NCBI GenBank assembly: GCA_045577595.1
Contig: JAZNIR010000144.1
Span: 1 to 9,381, forward strand
DNA: 9,381 nucleotides
Reading direction: 5' to 3'
DNA from: Scatosoma sp045577595
GTDB lineage: Bacteria; Bacillota; Clostridia; Christensenellales; Borkfalkiaceae
Below, one piece after another: positions 1 through 5,909 of this stretch (position 1 is its first letter; each line of letters begins with the position of its first letter). The translations under genes and the position numbers were made by a program. The notes below the pieces were generated by a model. It had not been told where the DNA came from. It did no database searches and was given only the letters and a program-made list of their open reading frames with translations.

Positions 1-1811
1 ATCGGTTCGGAAACGTGTACGTGATAACTGTTGGTGATATAGTTTTTATCCGTTACCCCTTCAATTACGCCGAAACGTTTTTGTAAACATTTAGAGAATT
101 TGTACGTCGTGCTTTCGAGTGGCGTACCGTAGAGCGAAAAGTCGATATTTTCCTTTTCTTTCCATTCTTTACACTTATCGTTCATATGTTGCATAACGGA
201 AAGCGCAAACGGTTTTGCTTCGTCGTCGGTGTGCGATTTACCCGTCATATATTTCACGCATTCGTACAAGCCCGCATAACCGAGCGAAATCGTGGAATAT
301 CCGCCGAATAACAATTTATCAATCGTTTCGCCCTTTTTCAATCTCGCAAGCGCGCCGTATTGCCATAAAATCGGCGCAGCGTCGGAAAGCGTTCCGCGTA
401 AACGGTTGTGTCTATACATCAACGCGCGATAGCAAAGTTCTAACCGTTCGTCGAAGATTTGCCAAAATTGCGTCATACTCTTTTCGGAAGAAAGCGCTAC
501 GTCTACGAGATTGATGGTTACGACGCCTTGATTGAAACGCCCGTAATATTTCGGTTGATTGTTTTCGTCTACGTACGTCGTTAAGAAACTTCTGCAACCC
601 ATACACGTATAACAATGCCCTTCCCCGTTTTTATCTACTTTATATTCGAGCATTTTCTTTTCGGAAATATAATCGGGCACCATACGTTTCGCCGTACATT
701 TTGCCGCAAGCTCCGTAAGATACCAATAGGGTTGTTCTTCGGAAATGTTATCCGGTTCCAGCACGTAAATCAGCTTGGGGAAAGCAGGCGTAATCCATAC
801 GCCCGATTCGTTTTTAACGCCTTTTAAACGTTGTTTCAACGTTTCTTCGATAATCAAAGCAAGGTCTGCTTTTTCCTGTTCGTTACGCGCTTCGTTTAAA
901 TACATAAACACCGTTACGAAAGGCGCTTGACCGTTCGTCGTAAGCAACGTTACCACTTGATATTGAATCGTTTGAATGCCCCGTCTAATTTCGTCGCGTA
1001 AACGTTTTTCCGCAATATCCACGATATTTTTTTCGTCAACGATACCCAATTTGCCAAGCTCTTCCGCCACTTCTTTGCGAATCTTTTTACGGCTGATGTC
1101 TACGAACGGGGCAAGGTGCGTCAACGAAATACTTTGTCCGCCGTATTGATTGGACGCCACTTGCGCGATAATTTGCGTGGCAATATTACAAGCCGTAGAA
1201 AAGCTGTGCGGTTTTTCGATTAACGTGCCCGAAATAACCGTACCGTTTTGCAACATATCTTCCAAATTAACAAGGTCGCAGTTATGCATATGTTGCGCGA
1301 AATAATCGGCGTCGTGGAAATGAATTAAGCCTTGGTCGTGCGCGGCAACGATATCGTCGGGCAATAAAATCCGACGGGTTAAGTCTTTGGACACTTCCCC
1401 TGCCATATAATCGCGTTGTACGCTGTTTACCGTAGGGTTTTTATTCGAGTTTTCTTGTTTTACTTCTTCGTTGTTACATTCGATAAGCGTCAAGATTTGC
1501 GCGTCCGTCGTATTTGATTTTCTAACGAGCGCACGCGTATAACGGTAAGTGATATATTTGCGCGCCAAAACGAACGCTTTCATATCCATCAAGCGGTCTT
1601 CCACCATATCTTGGATTTCTTCGACGTGCATAGAGCGCCCGATTTTCGAACATTCTTCCGCCACCGAATTACCAATCATTTGGATTTCCAATTCGCTAAT
1701 TCGCGCCGATTCCACCACTTCCTTATTCGCCTTACGAACGGCGTCGACGATTTTTTCCACGTCGAATAACACTTCTTGTCCACTACGTTTAATAAGTTTC
1801 ATTTCCTTCAT
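1..1811 (-). CDS. nrdD: Anaerobic (class III) ribonucleoside-triphosphate reductase, C-terminus cut off by window edge
   Basis: NrdD reduces ribonucleoside triphosphates to deoxyribonucleotides under anoxic conditions, using a glycyl radical installed by the radical-SAM activase NrdG. I translated 603 residues from the ATG at 1811. Residues about 4-98 form an ATP-cone regulatory domain (starts MKLIKRSGQEVLFDVEKIV, contains YITYRYTRAL). The catalytic barrel follows: HFHDADYFAQHMHNCDLVN carries the first conserved cysteine (about residue 178) and CYTCMGCRSFL the thiyl-radical cysteine in GCRS (about residue 406). The visible part ends in YITNSYHVHVSEP, a typical late NrdD segment. The glycyl-radical RVCGY-type motif and the C-terminal zinc cysteines should lie beyond the left edge, so their presence cannot be checked. 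Start: an AGGAG element lies 10 nt before the ATG. An in-frame GTG at 1820 sits too close to it to be used. No NrdG or NrdR gene is in the window. The upstream region carries a promoter and NrdR-like operators. Confidence 0.95.
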   Translation of the reverse strand, partial: MKEMKLIKRSGQEVLFDVEKIVDAVRKANKEVVESARISELEIQMIGNSVAEECSKIGRSMHVEEIQDMVEDRLMDMKAFVLARKYITYRYTRALVRKSNTTDAQILTLIECNNEEVKQENSNKNPTVNSVQRDYMAGEVSKDLTRRILLPDDIVAAHDQGLIHFHDADYFAQHMHNCDLVNLEDMLQNGTVISGTLIEKPHSFSTACNIATQIIAQVASNQYGGQSISLTHLAPFVDISRKKIRKEVAEELGKLGIVDEKNIVDIAEKRLRDEIRRGIQTIQYQVVTLLTTNGQAPFVTVFMYLNEARNEQEKADLALIIEETLKQRLKGVKNESGVWITPAFPKLIYVLEPDNISEEQPYWYLTELAAKCTAKRMVPDYISEKKMLEYKVDKNGEGHCYTCMGCRSFLTTYVDENNQPKYYGRFNQGVVTINLVDVALSSEKSMTQFWQIFDERLELCYRALMYRHNRLRGTLSDAAPILWQYGALARLKKGETIDKLLFGGYSTISLGYAGLYECVKYMTGKSHTDDEAKPFALSVMQHMNDKCKEWKEKENIDFSLYGTPLESTTYKFSKCLQKRFGVIEGVTDKNYITNSYHVHVSEP

Positions 1812-1864
1812 ACCAACCACGCTCCTTTGCAATCCCCTATTCGTTGCAATCATTTCTTCCGTTT

Positions 1865-1880
1865 ATACTATATCTTGTGT
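1865..1880 (-). promoter_or_regulatory. NrdR-box-like operator 1 in the nrdD leader
   Basis: Plus-strand ATACTATATCTTGTGT closely fits the NrdR box (inverted ACAC/GTGT ends around an AT-rich core), with one deviation in the left arm. It lies downstream of the predicted start site, between promoter and start codon. It shares the core TATCTTGTG with element 2, which starts 34 bp away. NrdR is the zinc-finger/ATP-cone repressor of ribonucleotide reductase genes, which suits the downstream nrdD. Confidence 0.65.
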
Positions 1881-1898
1881 CATTAAAAGGTTTTTCAC

Positions 1899-1914
1899 AC
1901 ACAATATCTTGTGC
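1899..1914 (-). promoter_or_regulatory. NrdR-box-like operator 2 in the nrdD leader
   Basis: Plus-strand ACACAATATCTTGTGC is an almost perfect NrdR box (ACACAATAT followed by the TTGTG arm). NrdR normally binds two tandem boxes on the same helix face, about three turns apart. The 34-bp spacing to element 1 is slightly longer than the usual 31-32 bp. Confidence 0.7.
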
Positions 1915-1936
1915 CTTTCATTTACCGTGCTATAAT

Positions 1937-1964
1937 ATTATACCACATCTTGTGGTAAAGTCAA
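1937..1964 (-). promoter_or_regulatory. Sigma-A-type promoter of nrdD
   Basis: On the minus strand TTGACT (1964-1959) is separated by 16 bp from a perfect TATAAT (1942-1937). Transcription should start near 1930, leaving an untranslated leader of about 120 nt before nrdD. The whole spacer is occupied by a perfect palindrome (see the element at 1940-1955), so a bound repressor would directly exclude RNA polymerase. The hexamers are read from the sequence; activity is inferred. Confidence 0.75.
1940..1955 (-). promoter_or_regulatory. NrdR-box-like operator 3 within the nrdD promoter spacer
   Basis: A perfect 17-bp palindrome TACCACATCTTGTGGTA occupies 1941-1957, with two 7-bp arms around TCT. 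It lies between the -35 and -10 hexamers of the nrdD promoter. The core ACATCTTGTG matches the ATATCTTGTG of elements 1 and 2, so the same regulator is likely. The arms end in CC/GG rather than the usual AC/GT, so a different regulator remains possible. Confidence 0.6.
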
Positions 1965-1969
1965 GCAAC

Positions 1970-1985
1970 TGAACACAAAATGTGG
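1970..1985 (-). promoter_or_regulatory. NrdR-box-like operator 4 upstream of the nrdD -35
   Basis: The stretch GAACACAAAATGTGGTA (1971-1987) is an imperfect copy of the promoter palindrome, with arms GAACACA and TGTGGTA. It is offset by exactly 30 bp, so the two copies sit close to three helical turns apart. This is the weakest of the four elements on its own; the spacing and shared TGTGGTA arm support it. Confidence 0.5.
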
Positions 1986-2064
1986 TATAAAAAAAAGTAA
2001 TATCTCTATTTTTTCAAAAAGTAAATTTCGGCAAATTTCGACAACTCCTTTATTTTAAAGGGGT

Positions 2065-3507
2065 TTAGCGAATTTCGTCAAAATTTTGTATTGTAAAGAG
2101 CGTTTCGTGTAATTTTTCCGCGCCCTTTTCGGGAAGGTATTTTTGCCGAACGAACGATTGAACGCGTTGTTTGTTTTCGTCCGTTTCCACTCCGCTTGAA
2201 AAAGATTGCAATAAATCGACGGCGTAATATTTACGTTTTTGCGTTAACTTCTCGTTTAAGCGAATTTGCAGATTGGAAACGGCGTTAATTTCCGCATACA
2301 ATATATCGTCGGCGGGATTGCCCGTCCCGTAAGAAAGCGTACCGATAACCGTCAACGAACCGCCCTTTTCCAATTTTCTTGCCGTACCGAGATATTTTTT
2401 CAAATATTGCACGGTTTTGCTTTCCAATCCACCCGCTAAAACTTTTCCGCCTAACGATTCTTTCGTGTCGTTGTAGGCGCTCGCCAATTCGTTAAGCCCG
2501 TCCACGAATAACACGACGTCCTTACCCTTTTCCGCCAAGCGCTTGGCTTTATTTAAGAAGAAATCCGCCGTAAACACTTGCCATTCGGGCTCGTTTTCGT
2601 ACGTCGTATAAAGCAAATCTTCTTTATGAAACGTTTTTCTGTAATCGCTGATAATTTCCGGCGGTTGTCCCACGAGCAAAACCATAATTTTCACGTCGGG
2701 ATTACAAGACTGCGCGTTTTGCGCCATTGCGTACAACAAACGGCTTTTTCCCGATTTCGGAAGGGACGAAACGTAACCGCGTTGTCCACGATAAATCGGC
2801 AACAACCAATCGAAATATTTGCCCACTAACGGATTTTCAACCTTTTCCGCGTACAAATTCAATTTTTCATATGGATAGCACGCGTCCGCGTCTTCAAAGG
2901 GAATCCGTTTAAAATCGGCTACGGGTACGCCGTTTATTTTCTCTATTTTTACGGCGACTAAAAACTTTTCCCGACGGTCGGCCAAACAGTCCACGACGTC
3001 GCCAAGACGCAAACCGTACGATTGCACGAATTCGTCCGCGACAAGGATTTTTTCGCCGTTGATATCGCACGAAAGGGGCAAAAGCCAATACATTCCGTCC
3101 ACTTTTACGAGTTGTCCTAAAAACGTAGACGAACACATCTTTAATTCGATAGGGTTTTCCTTTCTAAACGCTTTCATACGTTCTAAATCCGTATCGTAAG
3201 ATAAATCCGTCGCCTTGTTTTCTTCCCCAAAAACTTGCAAACGGATATTTTCAATCGTTTTCGGTATTTCAGGGTTGAAAAAATTGCTTTTTACGGGCGC
3301 ACCAAGCTTGCTTTGCGGAACGGGTTTTTGAACGCCTATTAAAACGTTAATAATCTCGTTCACCAAATCCGCCTTTTGTTTCTTCGTCGGCTCTTCCACG
3401 CCGATTTTTCTCCCGTAAGCGCGCAATTCGTACAATGCAAAGGTATTTAAATATTCTCGACATTTTAATTGAAAGGTATCTAATCGTTTATCCACGCTTC
3501 TTTTCAC
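2065..3507 (-). CDS. Divergent Rho-family protein with altered ATPase active site
   Basis: 480 aa; canonical Rho is about 420. Residues about 24-56 resemble the Rho N-terminal helical domain (ELRAYGRKIGV, KADLVNEIINVL). A polar linker of about 60 residues follows. Residues about 122-220 match the cold-shock RNA-binding domain region (GLRLGDVVDCLADRREKF), and residues 228-470 the RecA-like motor. Retained: PIYRGQRG (237-244), P-loop SLPKSGKS (248-255), Walker B aspartate D336, the KVLAGG loop (355-360) and EKGGSLTVIGT. By eye-alignment with E. coli Rho, several residues differ: catalytic E211 is Q281, D210 is G280, R212 is P282, R269 is E340, arginine finger R366 is S438, and FKGTGN reads INAVSN. 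The arginine-valve equivalent R425 is kept. The start is GTG; an upstream in-frame stop limits alternatives, but GGAG is only 1 nt from it, so the GTG at 3495 (13 nt from GGAG) is possible. The gene overlaps the metallohydrolase gene by 20 bp. Rho fold is clear; termination activity is doubtful. Confidence 0.8.
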   Translation of the reverse strand: MKRSVDKRLDTFQLKCREYLNTFALYELRAYGRKIGVEEPTKKQKADLVNEIINVLIGVQKPVPQSKLGAPVKSNFFNPEIPKTIENIRLQVFGEENKATDLSYDTDLERMKAFRKENPIELKMCSSTFLGQLVKVDGMYWLLPLSCDINGEKILVADEFVQSYGLRLGDVVDCLADRREKFLVAVKIEKINGVPVADFKRIPFEDADACYPYEKLNLYAEKVENPLVGKYFDWLLPIYRGQRGYVSSLPKSGKSRLLYAMAQNAQSCNPDVKIMVLLVGQPPEIISDYRKTFHKEDLLYTTYENEPEWQVFTADFFLNKAKRLAEKGKDVVLFVDGLNELASAYNDTKESLGGKVLAGGLESKTVQYLKKYLGTARKLEKGGSLTVIGTLSYGTGNPADDILYAEINAVSNLQIRLNEKLTQKRKYYAVDLLQSFSSGVETDENKQRVQSFVRQKYLPEKGAEKLHETLFTIQNFDEIR

Positions 3508-4141
3508 GCTCCATAAATATTATCTTCTTTTCGTTTAATAAATCTTCCTTTTTCACCGTTACGCAATGTTTGGGATTTGCGTAAACGACGTTTTTAAACG
3601 TACGCAAAAACGATTTTTCGTCCGCAACGTCAATCGTGCCGTCCAAAGGGCGGTAATGCATTGGAATTACCATTTTACAATCCACCGCGTCCGCGTATAA
3701 TTTTGCCTGCAACGCGTCAATCGTATATCTACCGCCGATAGGCAACAGCAAAACGTCCACTTTCCCGATTTTTTGCAATAGTTCTTCGCAACAGCTTTCG
3801 CCTAAATCGCCCAAATGACATACGCAAATCCCGTCGGCTACGATTTTATAAATCACGTTTTTCCCACGCAAAGCGCCTTGTTTTTCGTCGTGCCAGCTTG
3901 CTACGCCGTCGAAAACAACCGTATCAAAAACCGTTTTCCCCGTTTGGGACATCACTTTTTTTACGCCCGTTACGCCTTGCACGAAATTATGGTCGAAATG
4001 CGCGTGGCTCACCGTAACGATATCCGCCGTTACGCCCTTTGGCATTTCGTATCCCACGCCAGTAAACGGGTCGGTGAGAATTTGTAAGCCGTTTTCCGTC
4101 GTCAATCGGAAACAAGAATGACCGAAATATTCTATTTTCAT
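3488..4141 (-). CDS. MBL-fold metal-dependent hydrolase, UPF0173/UlaG-like
   Basis: A 217-residue cytoplasmic protein with a complete metallo-beta-lactamase-fold metal site. It begins MKIEYFGHSCFRL, with TDPF at 23-26. The metal motif is SHAHFDH (H46, H48, D50, H51), followed by H84 in SWHDEKQGA, HLGDLGE (H109, D112), LLLPIGGRYTID and the terminal histidine in IPMHYRP (H162). This order is that of the UPF0173/UlaG-like branch, whose members act on phosphoesters, lactones or unknown substrates; no substrate can be read from the sequence. The ATG lies inside the ATGA overlap with the upstream DUF1934 gene, with GGAG 10 nt before it. That implies translational coupling. The 3' end runs 20 bp into the Rho-like gene. 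Confidence 0.87.
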   Translation of the reverse strand: MKIEYFGHSCFRLTTENGLQILTDPFTGVGYEMPKGVTADIVTVSHAHFDHNFVQGVTGVKKVMSQTGKTVFDTVVFDGVASWHDEKQGALRGKNVIYKIVADGICVCHLGDLGESCCEELLQKIGKVDVLLLPIGGRYTIDALQAKLYADAVDCKMVIPMHYRPLDGTIDVADEKSFLRTFKNVVYANPKHCVTVKKEDLLNEKKIIFMEREKKRG

Positions 4142-4542
4142 ATCTTACTCACTCCGTCATTTTCATATTGCGCAAAAATCCGCAGTTTCATTTCTTGCGG
4201 TTCTTCCCCGATAAGTAAATCGTAGTGCAACGACAAAAGCGCCGATTTTTCGTTGAGCGCGTACGCCACTCGCTTTGCGTGCGTTTGCATTTTGCCCGAT
4301 TGCCCGTTTACACCGATAAAACCGTCCGTAATCCGACCTTTTTCCAAACGTAAAAACATAGAATAATCCCCTTTACGGGAAATCTCCACGACGTTATTTT
4401 GCATCGTTAATTCCACTTGCGCGCCCTTTTCTTCGTAAAAAAGCGCAAGCGACGTGGAAGAAAGTTGCATTCTTCCCGCTTTCACTACGCGCGTTTCTTT
4501 ACTGTCCGCTTTCGTGGATATTTCAATACGACAAGGTTGCAT
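4138..4542 (-). CDS. DUF1934 (YwiB-type) small beta-barrel protein
   Basis: A 134-residue protein without a signal peptide or membrane segment. Its pattern matches the DUF1934 family, typified by Bacillus YwiB: an N-terminal strand with a polar segment, SLALFYEEKG near residue 32, ISRKGDYSMFLRLEKG near residue 54, a central glycine-rich turn, and a C-terminal LLSLHYDLLIGEEPQEMKL. Members are thought to form a calycin-like barrel; their biochemical role is unknown. It is the first gene of the unit with the metallohydrolase and the Rho-like gene. GGGG lies 4 nt before the ATG, a short spacing. Family assignment is by recognition of the pattern, not by a search. Confidence 0.75.
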   Translation of the reverse strand: MQPCRIEISTKADSKETRVVKAGRMQLSSTSLALFYEEKGAQVELTMQNNVVEISRKGDYSMFLRLEKGRITDGFIGVNGQSGKMQTHAKRVAYALNEKSALLSLHYDLLIGEEPQEMKLRIFAQYENDGVSKI

Positions 4543-4575
4543 AATTCCCCTTTTTTTACGATTATTCTTGGATTT

Positions 4576-4595
4576 TCGACTTTATTCGACTTTAT
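4576..4595. repeat. Two tandem copies of a 10-bp unit in the leader
   Basis: TCGACTTTAT occurs twice back to back, spanning the downstream edge of the -10 box and the likely transcription start of the DUF1934 unit. It could be a simple duplication or a regulator half-site pair; one helical turn separates the copies. No regulator is recognised. Confidence 0.6.
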
Positions 4596-4622
4596 TATAG
4601 CAAATATTGAACAAAAAGTAAA
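4594..4622 (-). promoter_or_regulatory. Extended -10 promoter of the DUF1934-MBL-Rho unit
   Basis: Minus-strand TTTACT (4622-4617) is followed after 17 bp by TATAAT (4599-4594), preceded by TGC, giving an extended -10. It lies about 50 nt upstream of the DUF1934 start codon and downstream of the tyrA terminator. The three-gene unit is therefore probably independent of tyrA. Confidence 0.7.
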
Positions 4623-4663
4623 CGATATTTTTGCTTTTTTGAAAAATAATATACGCGATATAG

Positions 4664-4693
4664 AAAAAACGGCGTTAATCGTTACGCCGTTTT
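4664..4693 (-). terminator. Intrinsic terminator of tyrA
   Basis: Read on the minus strand, AAAACGGCGT pairs perfectly with ACGCCGTTTT around an 8-nt loop, followed by more T (six in total at 4669-4664). The 10-bp stem overlaps the last codons and stop codon of tyrA, so the gene's 3' end doubles as the terminator's left arm. On the plus strand the tract after the stem is only four T, so it is mainly a minus-strand terminator. Confidence 0.85.
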
Positions 4694-5499
4694 ATCGTTT
4701 CCCGAATCAATCTGCCTTCTTTTAAACAATCGGAAAGTTTTTTATCGTCTTGCGTTTGCAAGGCGTCCCGATACGTTTCCAAATGCGCAATCAAGCCGTT
4801 TAATTCGTGTAAAATATTTTCTCTATTATAGGCGTACAACGGCGTCCAAACGGTTTCGTCCACGCCCGCTATGCGCGTCATATCTTGAAAACTGCCCCCC
4901 GTAAACCCGTCGCAACCACGCACTTCGTCGCTTTTTACGTACGCGTTGGAAACGATATGCGCAAGTTGGGAAGTGATGGCTATTTTTTTATCGTGTTCTT
5001 CCGCCGTACATTCCACAATCTTTCCAAATCCCATTATTTTAGCGTATTCTTTCACTTCCGCTACGTCTTCGTCCTTCGTGTCGGGCGCGTGCGTTATGAT
5101 TAAATTCGCCCGTTTAAAAAGGTTTGGCGACGCCGAAGAAAGTCCCGAAGTTTCCTTGCCCGCCATCGGGTGCGTACCTACGTAACGGTAATTTCTTTTC
5201 TTTGCGTAAACGGTGTCTTCCAACACTTTTTTAACCCCGCAAATATCCATTACCAAAGCGCCGTTTTTAAATTCGCCGTTTTCTAAATATTCTATGGTCG
5301 CTTTGGGCGGAACGGCAAGAAACACCACGTCGTAATCGGATAATTTTTCCGCTTTTTTACAGATATACCCCAATTCGATTGCTTTTTTTACCGTATCGTC
5401 ATTCCGCGCGTAACCGTCCGTCAAAACGCCCGCGCTTGCAAGCGACGCGCAAATCGAACCGCCGATTATGCCCAATCCTATCACCGCTATTTTTTTCAT
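4675..5499 (-). CDS. tyrA: Prephenate dehydrogenase (short form)
   Basis: TyrA oxidatively decarboxylates prephenate to 4-hydroxyphenylpyruvate, normally with NAD+, the step committing chorismate-derived carbon to tyrosine. The 274 residues begin with a Rossmann nucleotide-binding motif, GLGIIGGS (8-15). The catalytic segment GTHPMAGKETSG (108-119) has its histidine at 110, and the C-terminal helical domain follows. TAEEHD (165-170) is followed by TSQLAH, where most relatives have LPH; the histidine (H181) is kept. R209 in GGSFQDMTRIA matches the conserved prephenate-binding arginine. The length leaves no room for a C-terminal ACT domain or a fused chorismate mutase, so tyrosine feedback through an ACT domain is not expected. 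The ATG is preceded by AAGGTG 5 nt upstream. The gene stands alone between its own promoter and terminator, with no other aromatic-pathway gene nearby. Confidence 0.93.
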   Translation of the reverse strand: MKKIAVIGLGIIGGSICASLASAGVLTDGYARNDDTVKKAIELGYICKKAEKLSDYDVVFLAVPPKATIEYLENGEFKNGALVMDICGVKKVLEDTVYAKKRNYRYVGTHPMAGKETSGLSSASPNLFKRANLIITHAPDTKDEDVAEVKEYAKIMGFGKIVECTAEEHDKKIAITSQLAHIVSNAYVKSDEVRGCDGFTGGSFQDMTRIAGVDETVWTPLYAYNRENILHELNGLIAHLETYRDALQTQDDKKLSDCLKEGRLIRETIKRRND

Positions 5500-5528
5500 A
5501 CGTACACCTTCGTTTTTTCTATATACCT

Positions 5529-5557
5529 ATATTAGCATATTTATTAAAAATTTTCAA
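5529..5557 (-). promoter_or_regulatory. Promoter of tyrA with extended -10
   Basis: Minus-strand TTGAAA (5557-5552) and TAATAT (5534-5529) are 17 bp apart, and TGC precedes the -10. The start codon follows about 30 nt downstream. The -10 matches the consensus at four of six positions; the TG extension compensates. Confidence 0.6.
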
Positions 5558-5565
5558 CCGTTGAA
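5553..5565. promoter_or_regulatory. Palindrome overlapping the tyrA -35 box
   Basis: TTCAACCGTTGAA is a perfect inverted repeat (6-bp arms, 1-bp centre) covering five of the six bases of the tyrA -35 hexamer. Its placement suggests a repressor operator. I do not recognise the regulator, and a single short palindrome can arise by chance. Confidence 0.4.
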
Positions 5566-5577
5566 CGTACCTTTTCT

Positions 5578-5602
5578 AAAAAAGCCCCTCTTATTTGCTT
5601 TT
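5578..5602 (-). terminator. Weak possible intrinsic terminator after spoIIID
   Basis: On the minus strand AAAAGC can pair with GCTTTT across an 11-nt loop, with T continuing to six in a row (5583-5578). It starts just after the spoIIID stop codon. The stem is short and mostly A-T with a large loop, so partial read-through into tyrA is plausible. Confidence 0.3.
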
Positions 5603-5608
5603 CGTTTT

Positions 5609-5878
5609 TTAAGTCGACGACGTATGCTTTTTCCGTTCTTCGTATTTTTCACGCGTGGCAATTCCGCCACGAATATGCCGTTCGCTTAAATTCAACGCAA
5701 GCACCTTTTTCACTTCTTCGTACAACGTTTCGTCCACGTAACGCAAACGTTCGGAAACGTCTTTATGTACCGTCGACTTACTAATACCAAAATGCGCGGA
5801 ACATCCCCGCACGGTGCAACCCGTTGAAACGATGTATTCCGCGCATTTTCTTGCCCGTTCTTCAATATATTCCCACAA
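5609..5878 (-). CDS. spoIIID: Sporulation transcriptional regulator SpoIIID
   Basis: SpoIIID is a small DNA-binding protein that switches on and off many mother-cell genes of the sigma-E regulon and helps activate sigK during endospore formation. This 89-residue protein (Bacillus subtilis: 93) aligns from its first residues with family members: WEYIEERARKCAEYIV, then a helix-turn-helix at about 22-43 (TVRGCSAHFGISKSTVHKDV), then the ERL segment and the basic SERHIRGGIATREKY tail. The start codon is TTG at 5878. It is chosen because GGAGGT lies 7 nt upstream and the alignment with known SpoIIID begins here. The leader carries a sigma-E-like promoter and a hairpin touching the Shine-Dalgarno. 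Its presence implies a sporulating organism or a recent descendant of one. Confidence 0.93.
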   Translation of the reverse strand: MWEYIEERARKCAEYIVSTGCTVRGCSAHFGISKSTVHKDVSERLRYVDETLYEEVKKVLALNLSERHIRGGIATREKYEERKKHTSST

Positions 5879-5888
5879 AATCCCGACC

Positions 5889-5907
5889 TCCGTATTTTAG
5901 CTACGGA
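5889..5907 (-). promoter_or_regulatory. Leader hairpin reaching into the spoIIID Shine-Dalgarno
   Basis: In the minus-strand RNA, UCCGUA pairs with UACGGA around a 7-nt loop. The last three paired bases (GGA) are the first three of the GGAGGU Shine-Dalgarno. A folded leader would therefore partly cover the ribosome-binding site of a TTG-started gene. The pairing is visible; a regulatory role is inference. Confidence 0.4.
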
Positions 5908-5909
5908 AT

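Noticed and set aside
1818..1820. Alternative GTG start for nrdD three codons upstream
   Set aside because: It is only 1 nt from the AGGAG element, too close for initiation; the ATG at 1811 has a workable 10-nt spacing.
1827..1851. Direct repeat TTGCAATC (1827-1834 and 1844-1851) just upstream of the nrdD start
   Set aside because: Two 8-bp copies in A/T-rich leader DNA, one touching the Shine-Dalgarno; too short to call an operator without comparison to relatives.
1549..1935. Plus-strand open frame of 128 codons
   Set aside because: It lies opposite the well-supported nrdD 5' end and its operators, has no Shine-Dalgarno that I can see, and its product shows no recognisable motif.
2016..2038. 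Possible terminator after the Rho-like gene (AAATTT pairs with AAATTT around GCCG, then five T)
   Set aside because: The stem is six A-T pairs only and would be very unstable; a second short hairpin at the stop codon (CCTTTA/TAAAGG) has no T tract. I see no convincing intrinsic terminator here.
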